64,000 bases of DNA from positions 27,266-91,265 of the forward strand of contig WSXX01000019.1 in assembly GCA_009773515.1 (NCBI GenBank). Direction: 5' to 3'. This DNA comes from Bacteroidota bacterium (GTDB taxonomy: Bacteria; Bacteroidota; Bacteroidia; Bacteroidales; Lentimicrobiaceae). Made by a program: the position numbers and the translations under genes. Below are positions 27,899 through 37,279 of the stretch, one piece after another (the stretch's first letter is position 1; each line of letters starts with the position of its first letter). The notes beneath the pieces are model-generated. The model did no database searches, had not been told where the DNA came from, and saw nothing but the letters and a program-made list of their open reading frames with translations.

Positions 27899-28333
27899 TC
27901 AGCGCTGAGGTACAATCATCACCGGGCAGGGGCTGTTGCGCATAATTCCATCACTTACACTGCCAATAAAAGCGCGATAAAGAAACCCATGACTCTGAGA
28001 CCCGACAATAATCAGATCGGCCTGAAATTTCACAGCCTCATCAATAACGGTTGATACCACAGGGCCATGCATAAGATCTGATTTTGCTTTTATTCCACGT
28101 TCATGAAGATAATGCACCATTGCCTTCAGATCATGGTCTTCGCGGATCAGCTCCTCAAGACCGGGATTGTTGACAAGCGGAAGATGTGAAGTATCGTCAT
28201 TGAAAAATGACCCGGGGACTGAAATATGCAGGATATATACTTCCCCATCAAAAGCTTTGGCTATTTCGCCTGCTTTTTCAATAACTTCGGTCGATAAATC
28301 TGAAAAATCAACAGGTACAAGTATCTTTTTCAT
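27899..28333 (-). CDS. Universal stress protein (single UspA domain)
   Basis: A 144-residue cytoplasmic UspA-fold protein. It begins KKILVPVDFSDLSTEVIEKA and has the nucleotide-binding motif near the end (IIVGSQSHGFLYRAFIGSVSDGIMRNSPCPVMIVP), which follows the G-2x-G-9x-G-S pattern of ATP-binding members. It is the first of two universal stress proteins in the window; the other, at 36193, has the 36-bp stress element upstream, while this one has an ordinary housekeeping -7 box. It stands alone, convergent with the TonB receptor gene. Confidence 0.92.
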   Translation of the reverse strand: MKKILVPVDFSDLSTEVIEKAGEIAKAFDGEVYILHISVPGSFFNDDTSHLPLVNNPGLEELIREDHDLKAMVHYLHERGIKAKSDLMHGPVVSTVIDEAVKFQADLIIVGSQSHGFLYRAFIGSVSDGIMRNSPCPVMIVPQR

Positions 28334-28356
28334 GGCTATAATTTATTGTATCAACA

Positions 28357-28364
28357 CAAAGATA
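28357..28364 (-). promoter_or_regulatory. Bacteroidota -7 box for the universal stress protein gene
   Basis: The minus strand reads TATCTTTG here, matching TAnnTTTG, 23 bp before the start codon at 28333. Confidence 0.55.
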
Positions 28365-28465
28365 CATTATATCGTAGCTGAATGCAAGTACCTGTCAGAC
28401 AATTCGTCCGCAATGGATTAAGTGCGTTTTTCAGGAGAATAAAAAGTCATGATCTGCAATCTGCA

Positions 28466-29554
28466 TTAGCCTTTACGGCCATCTTCGTTCATTACATTGG
28501 TCTGTATCTGAATGGATTGCTCATGCACCAGTTGAAGCAGTGAAGCAAGAAATTTTGTATCCAAACCGGCTTTGCTGCCTTTTTTTATACGGTCGGCAAA
28601 CAACTCTTTCCAGCGCTGCAGCTGAAGAATGGTGATGTTGTGGGTATATTTGTAACGGCCCATTTCTTCGGCAACTTCCATACGTCTGGCAAGCAGCCTG
28701 AGCATTTCATAGTCGATCAGGTCAATTTCATGCCGCAATTCTTCAAGGCTGCGTTCAAATTCGCGGTTGCCGGTGGTGTCTCTCAGCACAAGGTTTCCCA
28801 GTATTTCTTTCAGACTTTGCGGAGTAATCTGCTGAGCCGCATCGCTCCATGCTTTGTCGGGGTCGGGATGGGTTTCTATCATCAGTCCATCGGCCTCCAG
28901 GTCAAGGGCTTGCTGAGCGATGGATTGTATCATATTGCGGTTGCCTCCGATGTGGCTGGGGTCGCAAATCAAAGGCAATCCGGGCATTCTGCGTTTAAGT
29001 TCAATGGGTATTTCCCACTGCGGTGGATTGCGGAACTGAGTTTTTTCAAACTGATAAAATCCCCGGTGAACTGCAGCAATGTTTCTGATCCCGTTTTTAT
29101 AAAAACGTTCGATAGCGCCGATCCAGAGTGAAAGATCTGGGTTTACCGGGTTTTTTACCATCACCGGAATATCAACCCCGGCAAGGCTTTCGGCAAGTTC
29201 CTGCACCGAAAACGGGTTGACAACGGTGCGTGCGCCTATCCACAAAATATCTATGCCATGTGCCAGCGCCTGTTCCACATGATTGGGATTGGCAACTTCA
29301 ACGGTGGTGAGTAACCCGGTTTCTTTTTTTACACGCATCAGCCAGGCGAGGCCAGCGGCACCAACGCCTTCAAATGAACCGGGACGGGTTCTAGGCTTCC
29401 AGATTCCTGCCCTGAAAACCCTGACCTGCTCAATTTCCTTTAGCGCAAGCGCGGTTTGCATCACCTGGGTTTCCGACTCAGCACTGCATGGACCTGCAAT
29501 CACCAGAGGTCTGCCTCCGGAAGGAATCCATGTGTGTATTGACGGGAAGTCCAT
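28466..29554 (-). CDS. Bifunctional DAHP synthase / chorismate mutase
   Basis: A 362-residue fusion. Residues about 1-255 form a type I-beta 3-deoxy-7-phosphoheptulonate synthase (LVIAGPCSAES, FRAGIWKPRTRPGSFEG, WIGARTVVNPFSVQ, VMVKNPVNPD, ICDPSHIGGNR, IETHPDPDKAWSDAAQ). Residues about 265-350 form an AroQ-type chorismate mutase (LEELRHEIDLIDYEMLRLLARRMEVAEEMGRYK). The enzyme catalyses the first step of the shikimate pathway and also the branch to prephenate; fusion with the mutase usually makes the synthase sensitive to prephenate. This arrangement is standard in Bacteroidota. It lies 18 bp after lysS and is probably cotranscribed with it. Confidence 0.94.
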   Translation of the reverse strand: MDFPSIHTWIPSGGRPLVIAGPCSAESETQVMQTALALKEIEQVRVFRAGIWKPRTRPGSFEGVGAAGLAWLMRVKKETGLLTTVEVANPNHVEQALAHGIDILWIGARTVVNPFSVQELAESLAGVDIPVMVKNPVNPDLSLWIGAIERFYKNGIRNIAAVHRGFYQFEKTQFRNPPQWEIPIELKRRMPGLPLICDPSHIGGNRNMIQSIAQQALDLEADGLMIETHPDPDKAWSDAAQQITPQSLKEILGNLVLRDTTGNREFERSLEELRHEIDLIDYEMLRLLARRMEVAEEMGRYKYTHNITILQLQRWKELFADRIKKGSKAGLDTKFLASLLQLVHEQSIQIQTNVMNEDGRKG

Positions 29555-29572
29555 TTCAGCTGCTGAATTGAG

Positions 29573-31300
29573 TTATGCTTTTACCCACGCCTGAATTTCT
29601 TCAAGTTTCAAAGCCGGGATATCGAGTTTCATTTTTTTGCGAAGACCACCCAGATCGTTCAGCATTTTATTGGGGTTTCCTGCTTTCAGATCGGCCACGG
29701 TTTTAAATCCATATTTGCGCAGCACAGCTACCCACACTTCAGGAACGCCGGCTTCAACAAAAGCTTCATCGCTGTCGCCCTGAGGTATTGCTTTCTTCTC
29801 AGGCCGCATCTGCGGGAAGAAAAGCACATCCTGAATGGAAGGCTGGTTGGTCATAAACATGGTAAGGCGGTCGATGCCGATGCCCATTCCGGAGCAGGTC
29901 GGCATTCCGTATTCGAGTGCCCGCACAAAATCCATATCGATAAACATGGCTTCATCATCGCCCTTTTGCGAAAGTTTAAGCTGATCCTGAAAGCGGTCAA
30001 GCTGATCAATCGGATCGTTCAATTCGGAGTATGCGTTACAGAGTTCTTTGCCATTGACAAAAAGCTCAAACCTTTCGGTTAATGCAGGATTGCTGCGGTG
30101 GCGTTTGCAGAGCGGCGACATTTCAATGGGATAATCCATGATGAAAGTCGGCTGAATGAGATGCTCTTCACATTTTTCCCCGAAAATGGCATCAATCAGT
30201 TTGCCGGTGCCCATGCTTGGCGCGGTTTCTATGCCCAGTTCTTTGCAGATGGCGCGAAGTTCATCTTCTGATTTCCCTGCGATATCAACACCTGCATATT
30301 GTTTAATGGCATCCGACATGGTGAGTCTGCGGAAAGGACGCTTAAAGTCAATGGTTCGTTCACCAACCTGCACATCGGTGCGTTTGTGAAGCGCCAAAGC
30401 CACTCTTTCGAGCATTTCTTCGGTAAAATCCATCATCCAGAAGTAATCCTTGTAAGCCACGTAAATCTCCATGACAGTGAATTCCGGATTGTGGGTGCGG
30501 TCCATGCCTTCGTTGCGGAAATCTTTGGCAAATTCATACACGCCATCAAATCCACCGACAATAAGCTTTTTTAGATAAAGCTCATTGGCGACACGCAGGT
30601 AAAGCGGCATATCAAGCGCGTTGTGATGTGTGGTGAAAGGCCTTGCGGCAGCACCACCGGGGATGGGTTGAAGAATAGGTGTTTCTACTTCGAGGTAACC
30701 GCGTTCGTTAAACAATGAACGCATGGAATTGATGATCTGGCTGCGTTTTACGAAAATATCCCTGATTTCAGGGTTTACGATGAGGTCAACATAGCGCTGG
30801 CGATAACGTTGTTCGGGATCGCTGAAAGCATCAAAAACCTGATCATCTTTTTCCTTAACCACCGGCAGCACACGAAGCGATTTACTCAGCAGTTTAAGCG
30901 ATTTTACATGAATGGATATTTCGCCCATCTGGGTAATAAACACAAATCCGGTAACGCCGATTATGTCGCCGATATCGAGCAATCGCTTAAAAACGGTGTT
31001 GTAAAGCGATTTGTCTTCGCCCGGGCAAATGTCGTCGCGTTTGATGTAAAGCTGAATGCGTCCGCTTGAATCCTGAAGATCAACAAACGACGCAGCACCC
31101 ATAATGCGGCGGGTCATAATACGGCCTGCAATGCTTATGTCCTGATAAAGTTCATGATTGTCAGGAAACTTACTGTGGATTTCGGAGGTGTTTATGTTGA
31201 CGTTAAACGCTTCGGCCGGATATGGGTTGATGCCTGCTTTTTCGAGTTCTTTAAGAGATTCCCTGCGGATTGATTCCTGTTCGCTGAGTTCGTGATGCAT
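29573..31300 (-). CDS. lysS: Lysyl-tRNA synthetase (class II)
   Basis: A 575-residue class II lysyl-tRNA synthetase. The N-terminal OB-fold ([29 protein letters not shown]) is followed by the class II core: motif 2 [20 protein letters not shown] and motif 3 [13 protein letters not shown]-terminal extension of about 70 residues ([38 protein letters not shown]) is characteristic of Bacteroidota enzymes. A TTG codon at 31318 lengthens the frame, but the ATG at 31300 lies at a normal distance behind a TATCTTTG -7 box and is the better start. Confidence 0.96.
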   Translation of the reverse strand: MHHELSEQESIRRESLKELEKAGINPYPAEAFNVNINTSEIHSKFPDNHELYQDISIAGRIMTRRIMGAASFVDLQDSSGRIQLYIKRDDICPGEDKSLYNTVFKRLLDIGDIIGVTGFVFITQMGEISIHVKSLKLLSKSLRVLPVVKEKDDQVFDAFSDPEQRYRQRYVDLIVNPEIRDIFVKRSQIINSMRSLFNERGYLEVETPILQPIPGGAAARPFTTHHNALDMPLYLRVANELYLKKLIVGGFDGVYEFAKDFRNEGMDRTHNPEFTVMEIYVAYKDYFWMMDFTEEMLERVALALHKRTDVQVGERTIDFKRPFRRLTMSDAIKQYAGVDIAGKSEDELRAICKELGIETAPSMGTGKLIDAIFGEKCEEHLIQPTFIMDYPIEMSPLCKRHRSNPALTERFELFVNGKELCNAYSELNDPIDQLDRFQDQLKLSQKGDDEAMFIDMDFVRALEYGMPTCSGMGIGIDRLTMFMTNQPSIQDVLFFPQMRPEKKAIPQGDSDEAFVEAGVPEVWVAVLRKYGFKTVADLKAGNPNKMLNDLGGLRKKMKLDIPALKLEEIQAWVKA

Positions 31301-31315
31301 GGATGAAATTTTTTG

Positions 31316-31323
31316 CAAAGATA
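31316..31323 (-). promoter_or_regulatory. Bacteroidota -7 box for lysS
   Basis: The minus strand reads TATCTTTG, a match to TAnnTTTG, 15 bp before the ATG at 31300. It overlaps the alternative TTG start, which argues against that start. Confidence 0.6.
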
Positions 31324-31522
31324 GGAATTAATGGTTCAGGGAAGAGTGGGGGAGAAGGAGGAGGTGAAGAGCCCTAGCAATGCCTAAAGTTCGGTTCGGG
31401 TTTGTAAAATGGCACACAGATCTCGTCTAAGGCCGAGACACGGTGACAAGGATTTAACGGATTCTCGCGGATTATTTTTCCGTGGATTTTATTTTGATGA
31501 ACGATGACCCGGATTTGAAGCA

Positions 31523-33343
31523 CTACCCAATCGTCTGCATATCGTGCAATCTTTTATAAGCACCTTGTTTGGCCATAAGTTCGGTGTGGGTTCCACGTTC
31601 AACGATTTCTCCTTTTTGCATCACTATGATTTCATCGGCATGCTGAACGGTGGAAAGCCGGTGGGCAATCACCAGCGAAGTGCGGTTTTGCATCAGGTTG
31701 ATCAGCGCATCCTGCACCAGTCTTTCTGATTCGGTATCCAGGGCCGAAGTAGCTTCATCAAGAATCATTACCGGCGGATTGCGCAATACAGCCCGTGCAA
31801 TGCTGATGCGTTGCCGCTGTCCGCCCGACATTTTTATACCCCTGTCACCGATATTGGTTTCGTAACCTTCGGGCATCTGCATGATAAATTCGTGGGCGTT
31901 GGCTACTTTAGCGGCTGCAATAATATCATCCATTGAAACATTCAGCATTCCGAAAGCAATATTATCAAAAACAGTGGCATTAAAAAGTATGGTTTCCTGA
32001 GAAACAATGCCCATCAATCCCCTTACATCGCTGATAAAAAATTCGCGTATGGGTGTGCCATCAATGAGGATTTCGCCCTGGGTTACATCGTAAAAACGTG
32101 GCAGCAAATCGGCCATGGTTGATTTTCCGGAGCCCGATGCACCAACTAAAGCAATTGATTTCCCTTTCGGGATAACCAGATTGATATTTTTAAGCACATC
32201 TTCCTGCTCATAGCGGAACCATACATTGCGGTATTCAATCTGAGTGCTGAACTCATTGATATGCAGCGCGTTTTCCTTTTCGGTAATCACTTCTTCGGCA
32301 GCAAGCACCTGCTCAATACGTTCCACAGAAGCTGCGCCCTTCTGAATATTGTAAATGGCAGTTGAAATTGCTTTTATGGGATTGATCAGTTGAGAAAATA
32401 CCAGAATGTACATGATAAAAAGAGCGGCATCCATGGTTGAGTCCGGCGAAAGAATAATTTTTCCTCCATACCATATCACAAAAACCGAAACTGCAATTCC
32501 CAGAAATTCGCTCAAAGGAGAGGCAAGGTCTCTTTTGCGATAAAGACGCACCATCAGCCGGTTATATCTGTCATTGGTTTCCTGAAAGTTGCTGTTGGCC
32601 CAGTCTATGGCATTAAATGCTTTGATGTTTCGCAGTCCGCTGATGGTTTCCTCGATGGTTGAAAGCAACTCGCCCATTTTTATCTGTCCTTTGGCTGAGG
32701 TCCGCTTCAGGCTTTTGCCTATCTGTCCGATTAATAATCCGCTTATCGGAAGAAGTACCATTACCATAAGGGTAAGCTCATAATCCATCAGGAATAAAGA
32801 AACCAGATATGAAATAATGGTAACGGGATCGCGGAACATCATTTCAAGAGAACTGAGCACCGACCATTCAACCTCCTGCACATCGGTGGTCATGCGCGAA
32901 ATAATATCGCCTTTCTTTTTCTCGGAATAATAGGAAAGGGGCAGTATAAGTATTTTCAGATAAAGAGCATTCCGGATATCGCGAACCACGCCGTTACGCA
33001 CTTCGGCCATATAATACATGGCAAGGTAACGGAACAGGTTTTTCAACAGATAAACCACCACAAGAATTACACAGATAAATGCCAGCACAGTCAGTTCGTC
33101 ATACTTATCGATCAATGCGCCAATCTGAAAATAGAAATGATCTTTCAGCGATTTTACATTCCATTCCAGAAGGCCAACCGATTCCATTGGCTTTTCGAGC
33201 TTAAAAAGAATGTTAAGCACCGGAACAACGGCTGCAAAAGAAATCAGCGAAAATAAAATGCTGATAATGTTGAAGATAATGTTCAGCAATGCAAAGCCCC
33301 AGTAAGGGATGGCATATCTGAGTACTTTGAACAGATTTTTCAT
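31523..33343 (-). CDS. MsbA-like ABC exporter (fused permease and ATPase)
   Basis: A 606-residue half-transporter with six membrane helices in residues 1-330 and an ATPase domain after about 355. The ATPase has Walker A GASGSGKST, the signature MSGGQRQRIS, Walker B VMILDEATSALD, and the switch histidine in VIAHRLSTV. It should work as a homodimer in the inner membrane. The closest general type is the MsbA/lipid-exporter group, but multidrug export cannot be excluded. It stands alone with a TATCTTTG -7 box upstream at 33376-33383 and is separated from lysS by about 220 bp without genes. Confidence 0.9.
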   Translation of the reverse strand: MKNLFKVLRYAIPYWGFALLNIIFNIISILFSLISFAAVVPVLNILFKLEKPMESVGLLEWNVKSLKDHFYFQIGALIDKYDELTVLAFICVILVVVYLLKNLFRYLAMYYMAEVRNGVVRDIRNALYLKILILPLSYYSEKKKGDIISRMTTDVQEVEWSVLSSLEMMFRDPVTIISYLVSLFLMDYELTLMVMVLLPISGLLIGQIGKSLKRTSAKGQIKMGELLSTIEETISGLRNIKAFNAIDWANSNFQETNDRYNRLMVRLYRKRDLASPLSEFLGIAVSVFVIWYGGKIILSPDSTMDAALFIMYILVFSQLINPIKAISTAIYNIQKGAASVERIEQVLAAEEVITEKENALHINEFSTQIEYRNVWFRYEQEDVLKNINLVIPKGKSIALVGASGSGKSTMADLLPRFYDVTQGEILIDGTPIREFFISDVRGLMGIVSQETILFNATVFDNIAFGMLNVSMDDIIAAAKVANAHEFIMQMPEGYETNIGDRGIKMSGGQRQRISIARAVLRNPPVMILDEATSALDTESERLVQDALINLMQNRTSLVIAHRLSTVQHADEIIVMQKGEIVERGTHTELMAKQGAYKRLHDMQTIG

Positions 33344-33375
33344 AGTCAGGCTTCTTCAGTCCGCGGAAGCGTGCA

Positions 33376-33383
33376 CAAAGATA
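33376..33383 (-). promoter_or_regulatory. Bacteroidota -7 box for the ABC exporter gene
   Basis: The minus strand reads TATCTTTG about 32 bp upstream of the start codon at 33343. Confidence 0.5.
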
Positions 33384-33538
33384 GCGGTTAATGGGGATTT
33401 TTAATAAATCAGCTTTTGATGAAATCCGTCTTTTTAAGGTCTGCTTAAAATTGTGTTATACCCTGGTTAATTATTTTTATGATTCTTGATCAATTTATTA
33501 AATTTGCCAGTTAAGATAATGCAGACATTGAGGTTAAT

Positions 33539-35047
33539 ATGGTAAAACAGGCAAGCATTCTTTTAGTTGACGATCTTGAGGCGAACCTGATGTTACTCAG
33601 GGCTCTTATTCACAATGTCGATGTAAATCTGATAACGGCACTTTCCGGTGCTGAAGCACTGCAGAAAACCGAAGGGGTTGATCTTGCGCTGGCTATAATT
33701 GATGTTCAGATGCCTCAAATGAATGGTTATGAATTGGCTGTGAAACTCAATGAAAGCAGACAGGGAGAAAAAGTACCGGTTATTTTTATTACTGCGAATT
33801 ATTTTGATGAATCAAATGTTACTCAAGGCTATCAGTCGGGAGCTGTAGATTATATTTTCAAGCCTGTAAACAGGATGATTTTTATCAGTAAAGTAAATGT
33901 TTTTCTTGATCTTTTTAATCAGAAACAAGCAGTTAAGAACAATGCCAGACTTTTGAAAGAGGCTGCAGAGAAACTGGAAAGAACAAATAAGCGGTTGCAG
34001 AACCGGGAAAAGAAATTACAACAGGAACAATTATTTACCAAAGCTCTGCTGCATAGTATTCCAGGAATTTTTTATCTTTATACCTTGCCGGAACTTAAAC
34101 TGGTTATGTGGAATAAACAGCATGAAACTCTTTTTGGTTATGAACCTCATGAAATGAAAGACCGTCATGTTCTGACCTGGCATTTGCCCGAAAAGTGGGA
34201 TGCCGTTATGGAGTCGATAAAGGTTATTATGGATGAAAATCAGGACGGAATAGAAACCCATCTGCTAAAAAAAGACGGGAGTACAATTCCTTTTGTACTT
34301 TCGGGCGTGAAGTTTGAAAGTAACGGACAAGGGTATCTGATTGGCATTGGCACCGATATAACTGAAAGAGAAAAGGCTGAAAACAAATTGAAAGATTCGC
34401 TGGAACAGCTGCAGCAGTTATCAAAACATATTGAGCAGGTGAGGGAGAATGAGCGGGTTTCAATCTCACGCGATCTTCACGATGATCTAGGACAGGCTCT
34501 GACGGCAGTAAAAATTGATCTGGGGATTATAAGGCAGAGAATATCAGAGCCAGATATAGTTCTGAAAATAGATAAAGTTTCAACGCTTGTCAGCAATACG
34601 ATAAAAACAGTGCAGCGCCTGACCTCTCAGCTCAGACCTGAAATTATTGATGATCTGGGTTTGGAAGTGGCAATAGAATGGTTTACCAGCGAATTTGCCG
34701 AAAGAAACAATATTGATGTAGTGCTTGATCTTGACACAAATATTTCCTTTTCACCTGATAACTCACTTATCCTTTTCAGGATAATGCAGGAATCGCTCAC
34801 CAATATTGCGAGGCATGCAAAGGCAACAGAAGTAAAAATCAGTATGCTCATTATTGATGAAACAATTCATTTCAGGATTTCGGATAATGGGATTGGAATT
34901 TCAGAATCAGAATTAAACTCGAAAAAATCATTCGGATTAATCGGCATGAAAGAAAGAGCCGCTTCAATGGGTGGAATTTGTGAGATATCGGGGATTGAGA
35001 ATGTTGGAAGCATAATAGAATTGACTTTACCATTGGACTTAAACTGA
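33539..35047 (+). CDS. Hybrid sensor kinase: receiver, PAS and NarL-type histidine kinase
   Basis: A 502-residue cytoplasmic kinase with no membrane segment. An N-terminal receiver domain (about 5-120) has the acidic pocket DD at 11-12, phospho-acceptor Asp55 in IIDVQMP and Lys108 in IFKPVN. A coiled coil follows, then a PAS domain at about 165-280, a HisKA_3 dimerization domain with His314 in SRDLHDDLGQALTAVK, and a HATPase at about 395-500 (QESLTNIARHAKA, DNGIGIS, FGLIGMKERAASMGG). The receiver at the N terminus suggests that it is itself phosphorylated by another kinase and relays to the response regulator four bases downstream. A TAAATTTG sequence at 33499-33506 could be its -7 box. Confidence 0.93.
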   Translation: MVKQASILLVDDLEANLMLLRALIHNVDVNLITALSGAEALQKTEGVDLALAIIDVQMPQMNGYELAVKLNESRQGEKVPVIFITANYFDESNVTQGYQSGAVDYIFKPVNRMIFISKVNVFLDLFNQKQAVKNNARLLKEAAEKLERTNKRLQNREKKLQQEQLFTKALLHSIPGIFYLYTLPELKLVMWNKQHETLFGYEPHEMKDRHVLTWHLPEKWDAVMESIKVIMDENQDGIETHLLKKDGSTIPFVLSGVKFESNGQGYLIGIGTDITEREKAENKLKDSLEQLQQLSKHIEQVRENERVSISRDLHDDLGQALTAVKIDLGIIRQRISEPDIVLKIDKVSTLVSNTIKTVQRLTSQLRPEIIDDLGLEVAIEWFTSEFAERNNIDVVLDLDTNISFSPDNSLILFRIMQESLTNIARHAKATEVKISMLIIDETIHFRISDNGIGISESELNSKKSFGLIGMKERAASMGGICEISGIENVGSIIELTLPLDLN

Positions 35048-35051
35048 TGTT

Positions 35052-35678
35052 ATGAGAATTTTAATATGCGATGACCATAAAATCGTAAGGGAGGGTCTGA
35101 GACAGATACTCCAGCAGATTGAAGAAGTGCCACTGATTATTGAAGCTGGAAGTGGAAACGAGGTTTGTTCCATTTTAAAGGGAAAAACATTTGATATTGT
35201 CCTGCTCGATATCTCTCTTCCCGATAAAAACGGGCTTGAGGTGCTTCAAGTTATCAAAGAAAAATGGCCGTTCACCAATGTGCTTATGCTCAGTATGCAT
35301 CCACAGGAGCAATATGCAATCAGGGCGCTTAAACTCGGAGCTTCAGGTTATCTTACCAAAGACACAGCATCGGAAGAATTACTCATTGCGGTAAAAAAAG
35401 TTTCGGCGGGTGGTGAATACATTTCACAATCACTTGCCGAAAGTATGGCTATCCACTTTAAGCGAAAAGCCCTGAACCATAAACATGAAAAACTATCGCA
35501 GCGCGAGTTTGAAATTATGATTCAGCTTGCAAACGGGAAATCGCTGCTTGAGATCGGAAATATGCTTTGCATCTCAGCAAAAACAGTAAGTACCTACCGT
35601 GGACGGATTATGGAAAAGATGGAGCTTAATAAAAATACTGAATTGGCCAGATACTGCATGGAAAATGATCTGATTTAG
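35052..35678 (+). CDS. NarL/FixJ-family response regulator
   Basis: A 208-residue regulator with a receiver domain (DD at 7-8, Asp53 in VLLDISLPDKN, Lys at LTKDTAS) and a C-terminal LuxR-type helix-turn-helix (LSQREFEIMIQLANGKSLLEIGNMLCISAKTVSTYRGRIMEKM). It starts four bases after the stop of the HisKA_3 kinase gene and is its obvious partner. Targets are not visible from the sequence. Confidence 0.95.
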   Translation: MRILICDDHKIVREGLRQILQQIEEVPLIIEAGSGNEVCSILKGKTFDIVLLDISLPDKNGLEVLQVIKEKWPFTNVLMLSMHPQEQYAIRALKLGASGYLTKDTASEELLIAVKKVSAGGEYISQSLAESMAIHFKRKALNHKHEKLSQREFEIMIQLANGKSLLEIGNMLCISAKTVSTYRGRIMEKMELNKNTELARYCMENDLI

Positions 35679-35705
35679 AACATCAGACTTCAATCCTGAA
35701 AATAT

Positions 35706-35864
35706 TTATCTGAGCATTGTCTTCGACAAAATTATCTTCATCAGCAGGGCAATTACAGCAATCACCAGCAAAATAGCTGTGATTGCGTATATTTTTATAG
35801 CCATAAATCCAATTGCCCAGATTATTATCAGAACAATGGTGGCTGTGTAAACCAATTCGTTCAT
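35706..35864 (-). CDS. Small hydrophobic membrane protein (Lmo0937-like)
   Basis: A 52-residue open frame (MNELVYTATIVLI..., ending LSKTMLR) with two nearly contiguous hydrophobic stretches separated by one lysine (FMAIKIYAITAIL). The pattern resembles the small Lmo0937-type membrane proteins that are often found with stress genes in Bacteroidota. One of the twelve 36-bp stress elements lies upstream in the correct orientation at 36094-36129, which supports it as a real gene. It is convergent with the response regulator gene. Function is unknown. Confidence 0.7.
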   Translation of the reverse strand: MNELVYTATIVLIIIWAIGFMAIKIYAITAILLVIAVIALLMKIILSKTMLR

Positions 35865-36192
35865 GACTGTGTTTGTTTTTTGAGTTGTTCGCAGTAAGTC
35901 AGTTATGATTTTCGCACCAACATTAAAATATTCCGAAAATCAAAGTACGAAAGCGGCCGTCATGTTATTCAGAGAATTAGAGACAGCTTCAGGCCAGCTT
36001 CAGTTCATAAAATTAATAAATGGCAAAACAACCGGGATATCACTATCCGGCTATTTTACCATACAAAATTAGTCACATGAACCTGAAAATGTGTTACACA
36101 ATTTTAATCGGATATTATATTTTTCACACAATCCGGAAGAAAGATTTTCTGAACGTGCGTTGCTCTGCAAAAGAGCATCCTGTGATCAATTG
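35865..36192. other. Intergenic region with stress element
   Basis: No further gene is visible. It carries stress element copy 1 and otherwise AT-rich sequence between the small membrane protein gene and the second universal stress protein gene. Confidence 0.6.
36094..36129 (-). promoter_or_regulatory. 36-bp stress element, copy 1
   Basis: TTACACAATT, 19 bp, TTCACAC on the plus strand; on the coding strand this is GTGTGAA-N19-AATTGTGTAA. It points at the small membrane protein gene 230 bp away and has the geometry of a Bacteroidota promoter with different box sequences. Confidence 0.75.
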
Positions 36193-36678
36193 TTATTCCT
36201 GCTTCCTTACGGGGATAATATAAACAGGCAATGTTGTTTTGCGCAGCACTTCCTGGGTAACACTCCCCATTACAATATTTTCCAGCCATTTACGGCTGTG
36301 AGAGCCCATAACAATCAAATCTGCATTTGTGGCTTTTGCAGCATCCAGAATTGCAGTAGAAGTATCGCCCTCTTCGATGATTGTAGAAATTGATTCGTTG
36401 CCCAGCACATGTTTTATCTTATCGAGCAGATGTTTAGCTCCGGTTCTTAAGCTTTCGATGTTTTCGAAATGCATAGGAATAACTCCCAGATAGGCGCCGA
36501 CTCCGGCCATTGGTATCGGTTCTGCTGTTGAATAGAATGCCTGGTCGGATATAACAAAAAGCAATACAACTTCAGCTCTTAAAGACCTGGCTAAAGAATA
36601 ACCTGATTCGGCAACTTTTTCGGCAGATGGATCATAATCCAGTGCGATCAATACTTTGTCAATGGTTTTTGTTTTCAT
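36193..36678 (-). CDS. Universal stress protein (second copy)
   Basis: A UspA-fold protein of 161 residues from the ATG at 36678 (KTKTIDKVLIALDYDPSAEKVAESGYSLA). The frame extends 15 codons further to an ATG at 36723, but that stretch has no similarity to the family. The C-terminal nucleotide-binding motif is present (LIVMGSHSRKWLENIVMGSVTQEVLRKTTLPVYIIP). It belongs to the stress-element regulon, with the element at 36824-36859, unlike the universal stress protein gene at 27899. A cytoplasmic ATP-binding stress role is expected from the family. Confidence 0.92.
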   Translation of the reverse strand: MKTKTIDKVLIALDYDPSAEKVAESGYSLARSLRAEVVLLFVISDQAFYSTAEPIPMAGVGAYLGVIPMHFENIESLRTGAKHLLDKIKHVLGNESISTIIEEGDTSTAILDAAKATNADLIVMGSHSRKWLENIVMGSVTQEVLRKTTLPVYIIPVRKQE

Positions 36679-36823
36679 ATTCAACGGGGGTTTTAATGAT
36701 TCGGAAATAATGATTAGTGCCATAATCTGATTCAGAAATCAAGCTTTTGCCGGGAATCAGGAGGGTTAAAAAGAGATTATGGCTTACCTTCAGCAAAGAT
36801 TAGAGTAATAAGACAGATATGTG

Positions 36824-36859
36824 TTATATAATTTCGGATAATTACTTCAATATTCACAC
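36824..36859 (-). promoter_or_regulatory. 36-bp stress element, copy 2
   Basis: TTATATAATT-N19-TTCACAC on the plus strand, oriented towards the universal stress protein gene, 100-146 bp upstream depending on the start chosen. Confidence 0.78.
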
Positions 36860-36935
36860 ATAAAATGATCTCTGGATTGATTTTCTGCCCGGAAGAGCTT
36901 CAAAATAAAGAATCTGAACTCACCCAACTTCCTGC

Positions 36936-37265
36936 CTATTTCTCTTCAGTCGGGTGTTCCAGCTTATACCTTGCCAGCAGTGAAACCAGAGATTCAAAAT
37001 ATGATTTCAGGTGATTGATTGTAATTTGTTTATCTGCTTCCACAGGTAATGTTACAGGCATTTCTTCAATGTATTTTGATAGTTCAGGGTAGTCATTGTT
37101 AATGGTTAAGGTAATTTCAAGAATTCTTGAATTCAGATCCTTCTCCATTTCATCGAAATTTATATTTTGACTTACGCCCCGGCCATCAACCATTGGCTGA
37201 TTTTCTTTCTCCGGATTTCTGGTTTCCTGACTTTCGCCGGTTTTACCATTTGAGTTATTTTCCAC
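36936..37265 (-). CDS. Uncharacterised 109-residue acidic protein
   Basis: A 109-residue soluble protein with a disordered N terminus rich in Asn, Gly and Glu (residues 1-35) and a helical C-terminal part (EKDLNSRILEITLTINNDYPELSKYIEEMPVTLP...INHLKSYFESLVSLLARYKLEHP). There is no signal peptide or membrane segment. It starts 14 bp after the stop of the flavin reductase gene and is therefore probably in the same transcript, under stress element copy 3. I do not recognise the family; association with the reductase is the only clue to its role. Confidence 0.75.
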   Translation of the reverse strand: MENNSNGKTGESQETRNPEKENQPMVDGRGVSQNINFDEMEKDLNSRILEITLTINNDYPELSKYIEEMPVTLPVEADKQITINHLKSYFESLVSLLARYKLEHPTEEK

Positions 37266-37279
37266 AGTTTTTTTCTTGA

